Under the pieces are notes generated by a model. It worked only from the letters and a program-made list of their open reading frames with translations, made no database searches and was not told where the DNA came from. From Stomatobaculum sp. (lineage in GTDB: Bacteria > Bacillota_A > Clostridia > Lachnospirales > Lachnospiraceae), in the NCBI GenBank assembly GCA_017449925.1, contig JAFSYO010000129.1:1-12791 (forward strand): a DNA stretch of 12,791 bases, read 5' to 3'. This document shows positions 1 through 7,133 of the stretch, one piece after another. Position numbers and translations under genes: made by a program. Each line of letters begins with the position of its first letter. The stretch's first letter is position 1.

Positions 1-218
1 AACGGATCCACTGCCAGCGAAGGACGGTGGGGACCAGGATTGCAAACCAGTGCGGACTGGAAGCTGCTCGGCAGTGGCTGGGACACACAGATCTGCAGAC
101 TACACTTCGCTATATCTACTCCAACGAGACCCTGGATACCCTGCGCGGCTTTTCTGAATCGACCTCTGCGATCCGTGTACTCGACTTCGACAAAGGACCG
201 GAAAAGAACGCAGTATGA
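1..218 (+). CDS. Tyrosine recombinase/integrase, C-terminal end (5' end outside window)
   Basis: This is the catalytic end of a phage- or ICE-type integrase that cuts and rejoins DNA at attachment sites. The reading frame is open from base 3 and continues beyond the left edge, so the true start is not visible. The translation begins RIHCQRRTVGTRIANQ, which holds the H-x-x-R box. Next comes WLGHTDLQTTLRY, the second conserved histidine box, with the nucleophilic tyrosine most likely encoded at 111-113 by alignment with XerD-type enzymes (H-x8-Y spacing). A short charged tail of about 35 residues follows and ends in TGA at 216-218. A GTG at 27 could be read as a start but lies inside the conserved box, so it is rejected. 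The gene converges on the minus-strand metabolic operon, and a bidirectional terminator lies between them. Integrase genes often sit next to one end of their element, so an attachment site may lie close by. Confidence 0.85.
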   Translation, partial: RIHCQRRTVGTRIANQCGLEAARQWLGHTDLQTTLRYIYSNETLDTLRGFSESTSAIRVLDFDKGPEKNAV

Positions 219-222
219 GGCT

Positions 223-242
223 GATACAAACCGATACAAACA
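223..242. repeat. Pair of direct repeats GATACAAAC
   Basis: Two copies of GATACAAAC at 223-231 and 233-241 lie 10 bp apart, starting 5 bp after the integrase stop codon. They resemble the second pair at 414-435 (GATATAAAC). Arm-type binding sites for the N-terminal domain of Tn916/lambda-like integrases are often paired short direct repeats near the element end, so this role is possible but unproven. Confidence 0.5.
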
Positions 243-285
243 TTTTGCCCATTAATAGACAGGTGTCAATTTCTCAGGGCATCAA

Positions 286-319
286 AAAACCTCGGAAAAC
301 CGCCATTTTCCGAGGTTTT
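286..319. terminator. Bidirectional rho-independent terminator
   Basis: A perfect 14-bp inverted repeat (286-299 with 306-319) encloses the 6-base loop CCGCCA. The arms start AAAACCTCGG and end CCGAGGTTTT, so each strand reads a G+C-rich stem flanked by A4/T4 runs. It lies between the convergent integrase gene and pheA-like gene and can stop transcription from both sides. Confidence 0.85.
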
Positions 320-413
320 ATGAAGAAAAAACTGAGGGTGGGTACAGGGACTTGAAGTGATCTCAGTTTAACTGCGCCGCGTGGTTAAGCCATTTTTCGC
401 GTCTGATCCGCAG

Positions 414-435
414 TGATATAAACATGATATAAACA
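414..435. repeat. Tandem 11-bp direct repeat TGATATAAACA x2
   Basis: The 11-mer TGATATAAACA occurs twice with no gap (414-424 and 425-435). Its core GATATAAAC differs by one base from the GATACAAAC pair at 223-241. The rest of the 219-476 gap holds the terminator and no convincing gene. A link to integrase binding or an attachment site is an inference. Confidence 0.5.
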
Positions 436-476
436 ATCCCGAGAAAGGAGGCGCCGTTGATATCCCCTTTTTCTCA

Positions 477-1406
477 TCACGTCAGCTCCATGTAGCTTCC
501 CAGATATTCACAGCGCTCACACAGTCCGCTGATCTCTCCGATCATCCCGGAAAAGTTCTTTTCCGCGGCGCTTTTCTCAACGTCAAAATAATAGACGCAA
601 TTATAATTCTCTTCTGGAAGCGGACATCCCTCAGTTTTTAAAAGGTTTGTTCCGAAACTGTCAAAGCATGACAGAAGCTTATTAAGTACCCCGGGGGCGC
701 GGGAGGCCATGACCATGATGCTGCTGCGGTCCGACCCGGGATAGATTTCCAGATCTCCGGAAATGCAGATGAACCTGGTATGATTGCTGCCCTGGTCCTG
801 TACGCATTCTTCCAGGCAGGAAAGGCCGTAAAGACCCGCACATCTGACAGAGGATAAAGCAGCCAGGTCACTTCTTCCTGACTTGGAGACCAGGCGCGCG
901 GCGACTGCTGTGTTTTCACAGGCCGCGATCCGGACATCTCCCAGACCCTTTAAATAATCCGCGCACTGACGGATGGCCTGCTCATGGGAAACCACTTCCC
1001 TGATACAGGTTTTTTCTGTCCCCGGCAGGGCCAGAAGACAGTGATCCACCTTCACTCGTACTGACCTCACAATGTAGAACCGATATGTCATCATAAGGTC
1101 ATAAACCTGACGGACAGATCCTGCAGTGCTGTTCTCAACCGGGAGCACGCCGTAGCGGCACTCTCCCTCTTCGACAGCGGAAAACACCTCTTCAAAGGTC
1201 TTATAGAACCTGATTTCCGGAAAAGAAAACATCCTCTCGCAGGCCATCTGGGAATAAGCTCCCTCGATGCCCTGACATGCGACCGCCGCCCGGTCCGGAA
1301 ACATCTTCGGCGTATTCTCTATCGCCTCCCCGATCCTCTCCCTGAGGAACCGCTCCACCTGCAATTCGACGCGGCAGGCTTCTTTTCTCGCTCTCTTAAG
1401 GTCCAT
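477..1406 (-). CDS. pheA: Prephenate dehydratase with ACT domain
   Basis: Converts prephenate to phenylpyruvate, the last step but one of phenylalanine synthesis, in the cytoplasm. The 309-residue protein has a dehydratase domain at about 40-214. Visible motifs are CQGIEGAYS (44-52), PVENSTAGSV (89-98), HEQAIRQC (141-148) and the catalytic TRF at 210-212 within SNHTRF. An ACT regulatory domain follows at about 228-308. The usual Phe-binding ESRP motif reads EGCP (259-262), so feedback control may be altered. The first 36 residues (starting MDLKRARKEA) are too short for a chorismate mutase domain, though many clostridial PheA proteins are mutase-dehydratase fusions; this may be a remnant. The start is preceded by GGAAGGAA, and the frame is closed by a TGA about 20 bases upstream. 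It is the last gene of the operon, 118 bp after the TIM-barrel gene, behind a terminator-like hairpin. Confidence 0.88.
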   Translation of the reverse strand: MDLKRARKEACRVELQVERFLRERIGEAIENTPKMFPDRAAVACQGIEGAYSQMACERMFSFPEIRFYKTFEEVFSAVEEGECRYGVLPVENSTAGSVRQVYDLMMTYRFYIVRSVRVKVDHCLLALPGTEKTCIREVVSHEQAIRQCADYLKGLGDVRIAACENTAVAARLVSKSGRSDLAALSSVRCAGLYGLSCLEECVQDQGSNHTRFICISGDLEIYPGSDRSSIMVMASRAPGVLNKLLSCFDSFGTNLLKTEGCPLPEENYNCVYYFDVEKSAAEKNFSGMIGEISGLCERCEYLGSYMELT

Positions 1407-1435
1407 AACGATTCCTTCCGTTTCTTTTCAGCGGC

Positions 1436-1480
1436 AAAAAGCGGCAGCCGTGCCTGTAATACAATCAGCACAGCTGCCGC
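1436..1480 (-). terminator. Terminator-like hairpin upstream of pheA
   Basis: GCGGCAGC (1441-1448) pairs with GCTGCCGC (1473-1480), then after one mismatch GTGC (1450-1453) pairs with GCAC (1468-1471), leaving a 14-base loop. On the minus strand the stem is followed directly by five T residues (1436-1440). It lies between the TIM-barrel gene and pheA, so it probably reduces read-through into pheA. No leader peptide is visible. Confidence 0.65.
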
Positions 1481-1524
1481 GCCTGGAGGAGGCTGCAAGT
1501 TTATCGGCTGAAAAGCGTTTCTGT

Positions 1525-2364
1525 TTACTCGACGCCGTGTTTTTTAAAGTATGCTTTTGCGTCCTCAATGCAGCGCTTCGCGTGGCCTTCCCAGCCGAGT
1601 TCTTCGATCCGCTTCAGGTTCGGAAGCTCAATGGAGAGCGGCAGGCCCGGAAGGGCGCTGACCATGCCGGCGATATCCATCGCGCCCTCCCCCGGATAGT
1701 ACCTTGCTTCCCGGGCGGTATACAGCATCAGGTCATCTTTGATGTTATCAAGAACCGGATCTCCATCCGGACCGGCCGGACCGTCGCAGAGATGAATGAA
1801 ATTGAAATACTTCTTATCGGTCCTTGCCAGCTCCGCTCCCGTGACACCGGCTCTTCCGGCGTGAAGCGTATCTACCATAATGAAGAGATTGTCCGCGCCT
1901 ACCTGGTCCACCAGGGTGATGGCTTCCTGCAGATTCCTGACGCCCGCCCAGGGAAGGAATTCCACATTGTACTTCAGTCCATAGCGCTTCGCCATTTCGG
2001 CGATCTTCCCGACCTGTTCAACATAATAAGCTTTGTCCCTGGTCCAGATGCTTCCCAGTACGTCCGTTCCTCCGAGCTCAGCAGCCTTTTCGAAGGCAGG
2101 CTCATACTCGTCGATATCCAGATCCGGGCGGACCCTTGCCAGCTCAATGTCCATCAGCGGCATATCGTATTCCTTCAGCGCCGCTTTCGTAGCTTCGAAA
2201 AGCTCGCTGTCCTTATGGAGAAGGAACTCCGGTTCTCCGGGGAGGTGCATGGGAATGGTGCGGAGACTCACGCTGTCGTAGCCCGTCTCCCTGGCGATCT
2301 TGATCTGTCTGACCGGATCGACACCCGGAAGTGTCAGATATGCAAGGGAATATTTTCTGCTCAT
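1525..2364 (-). CDS. Sugar phosphate isomerase/epimerase-type TIM-barrel enzyme; possible 3-dehydroshikimate dehydratase
   Basis: A 279-residue protein of the xylose-isomerase-like/AP-endonuclease-2 TIM-barrel superfamily, cytoplasmic, with no signal peptide. The divalent-metal ligands expected at the ends of the strands are visible as E135 (NVEFLPW), D165 with nearby H168 (MVDTLHAG), H191 (IHLCDG) and E246 (SIELPN). PGEG at 224-227 is also typical of this group. The superfamily includes sugar-phosphate epimerases, inosose dehydratases and AsbF-type 3-dehydroshikimate dehydratases of nearly the same length (about 280). Lying directly after a quinate/shikimate dehydrogenase and a dehydroquinate dehydratase, a role on dehydroshikimate is the most attractive guess, but sequence alone does not settle it. 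ATG at 2364 has AGGAGG seven bases upstream. It starts 54 bp after the dehydrogenase gene ends. Confidence 0.8.
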   Translation of the reverse strand: MSRKYSLAYLTLPGVDPVRQIKIARETGYDSVSLRTIPMHLPGEPEFLLHKDSELFEATKAALKEYDMPLMDIELARVRPDLDIDEYEPAFEKAAELGGTDVLGSIWTRDKAYYVEQVGKIAEMAKRYGLKYNVEFLPWAGVRNLQEAITLVDQVGADNLFIMVDTLHAGRAGVTGAELARTDKKYFNFIHLCDGPAGPDGDPVLDNIKDDLMLYTAREARYYPGEGAMDIAGMVSALPGLPLSIELPNLKRIEELGWEGHAKRCIEDAKAYFKKHGVE

Positions 2365-2418
2365 GTCATTTCCTCCTGTTATATGTTTGTCGCTGTTGCT
2401 TACCTCTTTGCGTGTTGC

Positions 2419-3282
2419 TTATGAAAAGTATTTCGCCTTCACTTCTTCCGCCGGCATATCTTTTCCGGTCCAGAGCTTAAAAGAAGCAGCGCCCTGGTAA
2501 AGGAGCATGTACATGCCGTTGAAGGTCTTCAGTCCTGCTTCCCGGGCCATCCTGAGGAGTTCTGTCTCCTTCGGTTCATAAATGACGTCCGAGACCACCA
2601 GGCCCTCGTGGAAATAGGATGCGTCCGGGATCAGGCATCCGGGAATGCGCTTCATGCCCACCGGGGTCGTGTTCAGAAGCAGGTCGGCTCCGGCGATGCA
2701 GCTCTTCAGGGTCTCAAGGTCCTTGATGTCATGCAGGGCCACCTTGCAGGAGGTCTGCTCGTTCAGCTGTGCCACGATTCCCTCCACTCTGGGCCAGAAA
2801 GCGTCCTTCGCGTTGAAGACATCAATAGAAGCAAGGCCGTCCATGGCCGCCTGCACCAGGATCGCGGTCCCGGCGCCGCCCGCGCCGAGCTGGACCATCT
2901 TTTTCCCCTCAAGCTCCACACCCGCGTCCTTCGCGGCCATCATGTAGCCCACGCCGTCCGTGGTGTGCCCGATCAGCTTTCCGTTCTCATTTACCACGGT
3001 ATTCACCGCGCCGCCGATCTTTGCCGCCGGGGACAGCTCATCGCAGAGTTCCGCCATTTTGTTCTTGTCCGGCATGGTGAGATTGAACCCCCGGACGCCC
3101 ATCGCCTTCAGGCCGGCGACCGCGGTCTCCAGAGTCTCTGTCCCGACATCAAAGGCCAGATATTCATAATCCAGATCCAGGATCCTGCAGGCCTCATTGT
3201 GCATCTCCGGGGAAATGCTGTGCGCTACGGGACTGCCAAGAAGGCAGAGTAAGCCGGTATGTCCTGTCACGTGTCTGCTCAT
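2419..3282 (-). CDS. ydiB: Quinate/shikimate dehydrogenase, YdiB type
   Basis: NAD(P)-dependent interconversion of shikimate with 3-dehydroshikimate and, in YdiB-type enzymes, quinate with 3-dehydroquinate. The 287-residue protein has the substrate-binding SISP (22-25), the catalytic lysine K73 in NLTMPDK and the catalytic aspartate D109 in HTTDG. A Rossmann loop GAGGAG lies at 133-138. The adenosine-ribose region reads FNAKDAF, close to E. coli YdiB (FNRRDEF) rather than the NRT of AroE, which favours NAD use. The C-terminal stretch LLYQGAASFKLWTGKDMP also matches YdiB. ATG at 3282 is chosen: GGGGGA lies eight bases upstream. The frame could extend to a TTG at 3297, but that codon has no good ribosome site. 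It follows aroD closely, within a tight four-gene group. The biosynthetic AroE role cannot be excluded. Confidence 0.88.
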   Translation of the reverse strand: MSRHVTGHTGLLCLLGSPVAHSISPEMHNEACRILDLDYEYLAFDVGTETLETAVAGLKAMGVRGFNLTMPDKNKMAELCDELSPAAKIGGAVNTVVNENGKLIGHTTDGVGYMMAAKDAGVELEGKKMVQLGAGGAGTAILVQAAMDGLASIDVFNAKDAFWPRVEGIVAQLNEQTSCKVALHDIKDLETLKSCIAGADLLLNTTPVGMKRIPGCLIPDASYFHEGLVVSDVIYEPKETELLRMAREAGLKTFNGMYMLLYQGAASFKLWTGKDMPAEEVKAKYFS

Positions 3283-3306
3283 TTTCTTTTCCCCCAATCT
3301 CTTTTT

Positions 3307-4071
3307 TCAGGATGCCAGAGCCTTATGCAGAACACCCATCACATCCCGGAGCTCTTCCGCCGGGATCTGTCCCGGGGCGGAGACCTGGCCGACAGCGCCG
3401 AATGTCATGGAAGAGCCGAAGTATTCTCCGCAGAGGCGGCTGATGACGCCGTTCCCCATGCTCATGGTAATGATGGGACGGTCCGCGTATTTTCCGGACA
3501 TCTCCTGGGTAGCGTCCAGCAGCGTCACCACATCGCCGCAGCTCTTAGGCATCACGGCGATCTTCGGAATATCCGCGCCCAGGTCCTGCATCTTCCTGAG
3601 GCGGTACAGGAGGTCTGACTTGTCCGGAGTCTTTCCGAAGTCATGGTTGGACCCCACCACGATCTTGCCTGCAGCATGGATGTTCTCAATGTTCTTCTTC
3701 ACCACGTCGTCGCCGGAGAAGATCTCCACGTCGATGGCATCAGCGTATCCGGACTGCGCCACCGCTGCGTTCAGCGCGGTATAGCTGTCCATATCGATCT
3801 CCTTCTCGCCGCCTTCTTTTTTCGTCCGGAAGGTAAAGAGGATGGGACGCTCTCCCAGGGCGGCGCGCAGCGCCTTCAGTGTCTCCAGCACTTTTTCCGT
3901 GTTGAAAACATCCTCATAGAAATCTACTCTCCACTCCACCACATCAAACACGTAATTCTGGAACTCCTTTGCCTTTTCCAGGATCCCCTCCGCAGTCTTC
4001 GCGACGATGGGGACAATGATCTTCGGCATGCCTGCGCCGACTTCAAGATTTCTCATCATAACTGTTTTCAT
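3307..4071 (-). CDS. aroD: Type I 3-dehydroquinate dehydratase
   Basis: Dehydrates 3-dehydroquinate to 3-dehydroshikimate through a Schiff base. The 254-residue length and the spacing fit the enteric AroD enzymes almost exactly. E46, R48 and D50 lie in VEWRVD, the catalytic base H143 in GSNHDF, and the Schiff-base lysine K170 in DIPKIAVMPK. R212 in GVISR and the glutamine of SAPGQIP complete the substrate lid. ATG at 4071 is preceded by AAGGAAG seven bases away. The gene lies 44 bp after aroA and 24 bp before the chosen ydiB start. Type I AroD beside YdiB also occurs in the E. coli ydiB-aroD locus. Both the biosynthetic direction and the quinate-degrading direction use this step, so it cannot by itself tell them apart. 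Confidence 0.95.
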   Translation of the reverse strand: MKTVMMRNLEVGAGMPKIIVPIVAKTAEGILEKAKEFQNYVFDVVEWRVDFYEDVFNTEKVLETLKALRAALGERPILFTFRTKKEGGEKEIDMDSYTALNAAVAQSGYADAIDVEIFSGDDVVKKNIENIHAAGKIVVGSNHDFGKTPDKSDLLYRLRKMQDLGADIPKIAVMPKSCGDVVTLLDATQEMSGKYADRPIITMSMGNGVISRLCGEYFGSSMTFGAVGQVSAPGQIPAEELRDVMGVLHKALAS

Positions 4072-4115
4072 TTTGATTCTTCCTTTCCGCGTGGATCCCG
4101 CCGTATTCGTCTCAA

Positions 4116-5423
4116 TTATTCTCTGACTTCAAACCCTGCTCCTGCCCTGTTCATCGTTTCGAAGAAACCGGGGAAGGATACCGCTGCGCACTCAGGGTTG
4201 CTGATCTTCATTTCTCCGTCCGCGAACAGGCCGCAGACTGCCATCGCCATGGCGACCCGGTGGTCGTCGTGGCTGCTGACGGAAGCTCCGCAGAGCGGCT
4301 TGCCGCCGTGTACTGTCATGGAATCCGCCGTGATCTCGATGTCAGCGCCGCAGGCTCCCAGAACCTCCTGCATGACTGCCACGCGGTCCGTTTCCTTAAC
4401 GCGGACATGGGCCAGGCTGGAGAAATGGGTGTCGCCCTCCGCAAACGCTGCCGCGACGGCCAGGGCCGGCAGGCTGTCAGGGATCAGGTTCATGTCGATG
4501 TTCTCAAGGCCGTGAAGTGGCTTTCCGCCGCGGATCGTAAGCTTGTGTCCCTCCAGGTCCTTCTCGATATCAGCTCCCATCTGGATAAGGATGTCCACCA
4601 CGGCCTTGTCGCCCTGGGCGTCCTCAAAATCAACATCCGTGATGGTAAGCTCGGAATCTGTGCAGACTGCCGCCACCAGCGGGAAAGCCACGCCGGACCA
4701 GTCCGAAGCCACTAGGCAGTCGCACGCCGTCAGCTTCTGTCCACCCTCTATGTGGTAGCGCTTGTAATCGCTGCTGTTTTCCACGGTGACGCCGAACTTC
4801 TTCAGCCAGTCCACCGTCAGCTGCACGTAGAGCGCTTCCAGCGGTTCCTCTACGAGGATGTCCACGCTCTCTCCCTTCGGAAGCAGGGCGGAAGGTGCCA
4901 GAACTCCGGAAATGTGCTGGCTGTTGAACCCCGGAAGGTGGCAGGTCCCGCCGTGGAGCGGGCCGTGGATCACCAGCGGCGGGCAGTCGCAGTCCGGACG
5001 GGTGTGGAGGCAGTAAGCACCCAGCTCCTTCAGGGCATTGGTCTCATCCCTCCAGGGGCGTCGGCGGATCTGCTCATCTCCCGTGATGACTGCAGCGCCG
5101 TCAGTCAGCAGGGTGCAGATGCCGGTGACAAAACTGGTGGTGGTGCCGGAATTCATAGTATCGATCACGTTTTCCGGAACATGGGGCTTTCCATTCAGTC
5201 CCTTCACAGTCCAGGTGTTTGCTTCTTCATCAACGGTCACTTCAGCGCCGAAATCTCTCGCTGCCTTCAGCGCGGCAAGGCCGTCCTTCGACGGAAGGGG
5301 ATTGTGGATCACGGTGGTTCCGTCTGCCAGCATACCGAACAGGATAGCCCGGATCGTGCTGCTCTTGGAGCCCGGGACTGCCAGTGAACCGTGCATGGAA
5401 CCTCTGCGGGAATATGCGTACAT
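4116..5423 (-). CDS. aroA: EPSP synthase family protein (3-phosphoshikimate 1-carboxyvinyltransferase), divergent
   Basis: Expected reaction: transfer of enolpyruvyl from PEP to shikimate 3-phosphate. The 435 residues cover the whole two-domain inside-out barrel. Compared by eye with E. coli AroA, these are kept: K20 and S21 (GSKS), R25, G93-T94 (NSGTT), R122-P123, Q169, D316 (IPDS), K343-E344-T-D-R347 and H388-R389 (DDHR). Changed: Ser169 is N167, Ser197 is E196, Arg100 is S97 and Asn26 is I24. Ser169 and Ser197 help hold the substrate phosphate in E. coli. Position 197 varies between EPSP synthase classes, but glutamate there is surprising. The Lys411 position is V, as in several Gram-positive enzymes (AVSFP). 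ATG at 5423 has AAAGGAG seven bases upstream. It heads the aroA-aroD-ydiB-TIM-barrel group and follows a terminator-like hairpin. No own promoter is clear, so expression may depend on read-through. Confidence 0.88.
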   Translation of the reverse strand: MYAYSRRGSMHGSLAVPGSKSSTIRAILFGMLADGTTVIHNPLPSKDGLAALKAARDFGAEVTVDEEANTWTVKGLNGKPHVPENVIDTMNSGTTTSFVTGICTLLTDGAAVITGDEQIRRRPWRDETNALKELGAYCLHTRPDCDCPPLVIHGPLHGGTCHLPGFNSQHISGVLAPSALLPKGESVDILVEEPLEALYVQLTVDWLKKFGVTVENSSDYKRYHIEGGQKLTACDCLVASDWSGVAFPLVAAVCTDSELTITDVDFEDAQGDKAVVDILIQMGADIEKDLEGHKLTIRGGKPLHGLENIDMNLIPDSLPALAVAAAFAEGDTHFSSLAHVRVKETDRVAVMQEVLGACGADIEITADSMTVHGGKPLCGASVSSHDDHRVAMAMAVCGLFADGEMKISNPECAAVSFPGFFETMNRAGAGFEVRE

Positions 5424-5486
5424 AATCGTTCTCCTTTTCGGGTGACCGGATCATTGTCCGGGGGGAAATAGTTTGATTTTGGGTAT

Positions 5487-5535
5487 AAAAAACAGCGGCG
5501 GTCGTCCGCCGTCAGAAAACCGGACGGCCGCTGCT
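5487..5535 (-). terminator. Terminator-like hairpin between tctA and aroA
   Basis: CAGCGGC (5493-5499) pairs with GCCGCTG (5527-5533), and GTCCG (5504-5508) pairs with CGGAC (5521-5525), leaving a small internal bulge and a loop of about 12 bases. On the minus strand the stem is followed by six T residues (5487-5492). A competing small hairpin, CGGCGG-TCGT-CCGCCG, lies inside the distal arm. It should reduce transcription from tctCBA into aroA. Confidence 0.75.
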
Positions 5536-5609
5536 AAAAAGGAAGGCAGGTTTGGGGGCCGGAAACGCATGTTCCAGCCGGGTCAGAATGCTGCTCTGAC
5601 AGATGAAGA

Positions 5610-7118
5610 TCAGGCTTCGGCTTTACCGGTGATGATCCGGTCCGTGATCCGCTTTACCGCCGGCACATTGGTGATAATGGAGATCAGTGTCAGGACCAGC
5701 AGGACCATGGTGATGGGCCTTCCGAACAGGGCGAGGACCACGTTGTCGGTGGAGACCGCCAGGGAAATGGCACGCCGGAAGTTGGAGTCCATCATGTTGC
5801 CGAGGACGATTGCCAGGGTCATGGGCGCCACGGAGTAGCCGCGGGACCGCATCAGGAAGCCAAGGATCCCGAAGAAGAACATCAGGCCCACATCAAACAG
5901 GCGGTTGTTGCAGGCATAAGCGCCGATAACGCAGAGCAGAGCGACGATGGGCATCAGGATGGTCTTCGGAACATTAATGATCTTGGAAAGGTGGGGCGCC
6001 ACCAGAAGACCGAGCAGAAGAAGGAACGCGCAGCCGATGAAGCCGCCGCCCAGGATCGCGTAAAAGCTGTCCGCACTGGTGGTCAGGAACATCGGTCCCG
6101 GCTGCAGGCCGTGGACGTAGAACACGGACAGGATGATGGCCGTCACCGCGTCGCCCGGCACTGCCAGGGTCAGCATGGGGATCAGCGCGCCGCCGATACA
6201 GGCATTGTTGGAGCTCTCAGAGGCGACGATGCCTTCCACCGCGCCCTCGCCGAAGGGTCTGGACGGATTCTTCACGATGTTCTTTGCCTGGGAGTAGGCG
6301 ATGAATGCTGCCACCGGGCCGCCGGCGCCGGGAAGCGCTCCGACCACTGTTCCGATCAGGCTGTAGTACATGCTGTGGAGGAATTCTTTCAGGATATCCT
6401 TCATCTTGACAACCTGGTGGGTGATCTGGTTCACCGTGGCGTCCATCTGTCCGTCAAAGATCACGCTGAGCACCTCGGCAAAGCCGAACATACCGACCAG
6501 CGCCGGAACGGTGGAGATACCCGCGTTCAGGTTGCGGATTCCGAAGGTCAGTCTCGGGGTGCCCAGCACGGAGTCCATGCCGATCATGGCGAAGAACAGG
6601 CCGAAGACTGCGCTGACAAGACCCTTTGAGAAGCTTTTTGTCGTCAGTCCGCCCACCGTCGCGAGGCCGAAGAGTGCCAGAAGGAAATAATCCATGGGCT
6701 GGAACTTCAGGGCGATGGAGGTGATGGGCTTTGCCAGAAGAGCCAGCGCCACCAGACCAAAGACAGATCCGATGAAAGAATAGACAGTTGCGTACTTCAG
6801 TGCCTTGAAGGCTTCTCCCTTTTTTGCCAGGGGGTAGCCGTCCAGAGTCGTGACCACGGAAGCCGGAGCTCCGGGGATGTTCAGAAGGATCGCGGAAAGG
6901 GCTCCGGAGAACACACCGACCACATACACGCCCATGACTGTTGCCAGAGCGTCATTTGTGGACCAGGTGTAAGTGATGGAGACCAGCAGCGCCGTCGCCA
7001 TAGAGACGGACAGGCCCGGGATAGATCCAACAAACAGGCCGGCGATGCTGCCCGCTCCGCAGAGGAGGATGAAACGGATGTCCAGGAAATATTTAAGACT
7101 CATTAAGATCGCTTCCAT
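5610..7118 (-). CDS. tctA: Tripartite tricarboxylate transporter, large membrane subunit
   Basis: The large permease of a TTT-family secondary transporter, in the cytoplasmic membrane, using an ion gradient together with TctB and the external binding protein TctC. The 502 residues are almost wholly hydrophobic, with about 10-12 membrane segments. Family signatures are clear: GSIPGLS (31-37), the AILLNIPGAP stretch near 76-85, DGYPLAKKG (93-101), GALPGAGGPVAAFIAY (260-275), and the later NNACIGGALIP and LAVPGD motifs. Length is normal for TctA. ATG at 7118 follows AAAGGAGG, and only 15 bp separate it from the tctB stop, so the two are surely co-transcribed. Substrates of this family range from citrate to aromatic acids. 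Here the neighbours suggest a quinate- or shikimate-like acid, which is an inference. Confidence 0.95.
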   Translation of the reverse strand: MEAILMSLKYFLDIRFILLCGAGSIAGLFVGSIPGLSVSMATALLVSITYTWSTNDALATVMGVYVVGVFSGALSAILLNIPGAPASVVTTLDGYPLAKKGEAFKALKYATVYSFIGSVFGLVALALLAKPITSIALKFQPMDYFLLALFGLATVGGLTTKSFSKGLVSAVFGLFFAMIGMDSVLGTPRLTFGIRNLNAGISTVPALVGMFGFAEVLSVIFDGQMDATVNQITHQVVKMKDILKEFLHSMYYSLIGTVVGALPGAGGPVAAFIAYSQAKNIVKNPSRPFGEGAVEGIVASESSNNACIGGALIPMLTLAVPGDAVTAIILSVFYVHGLQPGPMFLTTSADSFYAILGGGFIGCAFLLLLGLLVAPHLSKIINVPKTILMPIVALLCVIGAYACNNRLFDVGLMFFFGILGFLMRSRGYSVAPMTLAIVLGNMMDSNFRRAISLAVSTDNVVLALFGRPITMVLLVLTLISIITNVPAVKRITDRIITGKAEA

Positions 7119-7133
7119 TATCTGATTCCTCCT

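Noticed and set aside
1450..2424. 324-codon plus-strand frame
   Set aside because: It lies antisense to the TIM-barrel gene, which has clear metal-ligand motifs and a good ribosome site.
3283..3297. TTG start for the quinate/shikimate dehydrogenase, five codons upstream
   Set aside because: ATG at 3282 has a GGGGGA ribosome site. The TTG overlaps that site and adds no conserved residues.
4116..5423. Loss of Lys411 and of an arginine before the RP motif as proof of a non-functional EPSP synthase
   Set aside because: On counting residues, the PEP-binding Arg124 is kept (R122). The AVSFP pattern in place of Lys411 is common in Gram-positive enzymes.
5424..5486. Separate promoter for aroA
   Set aside because: No acceptable -35/-10 pair was seen in the short region after the hairpin.
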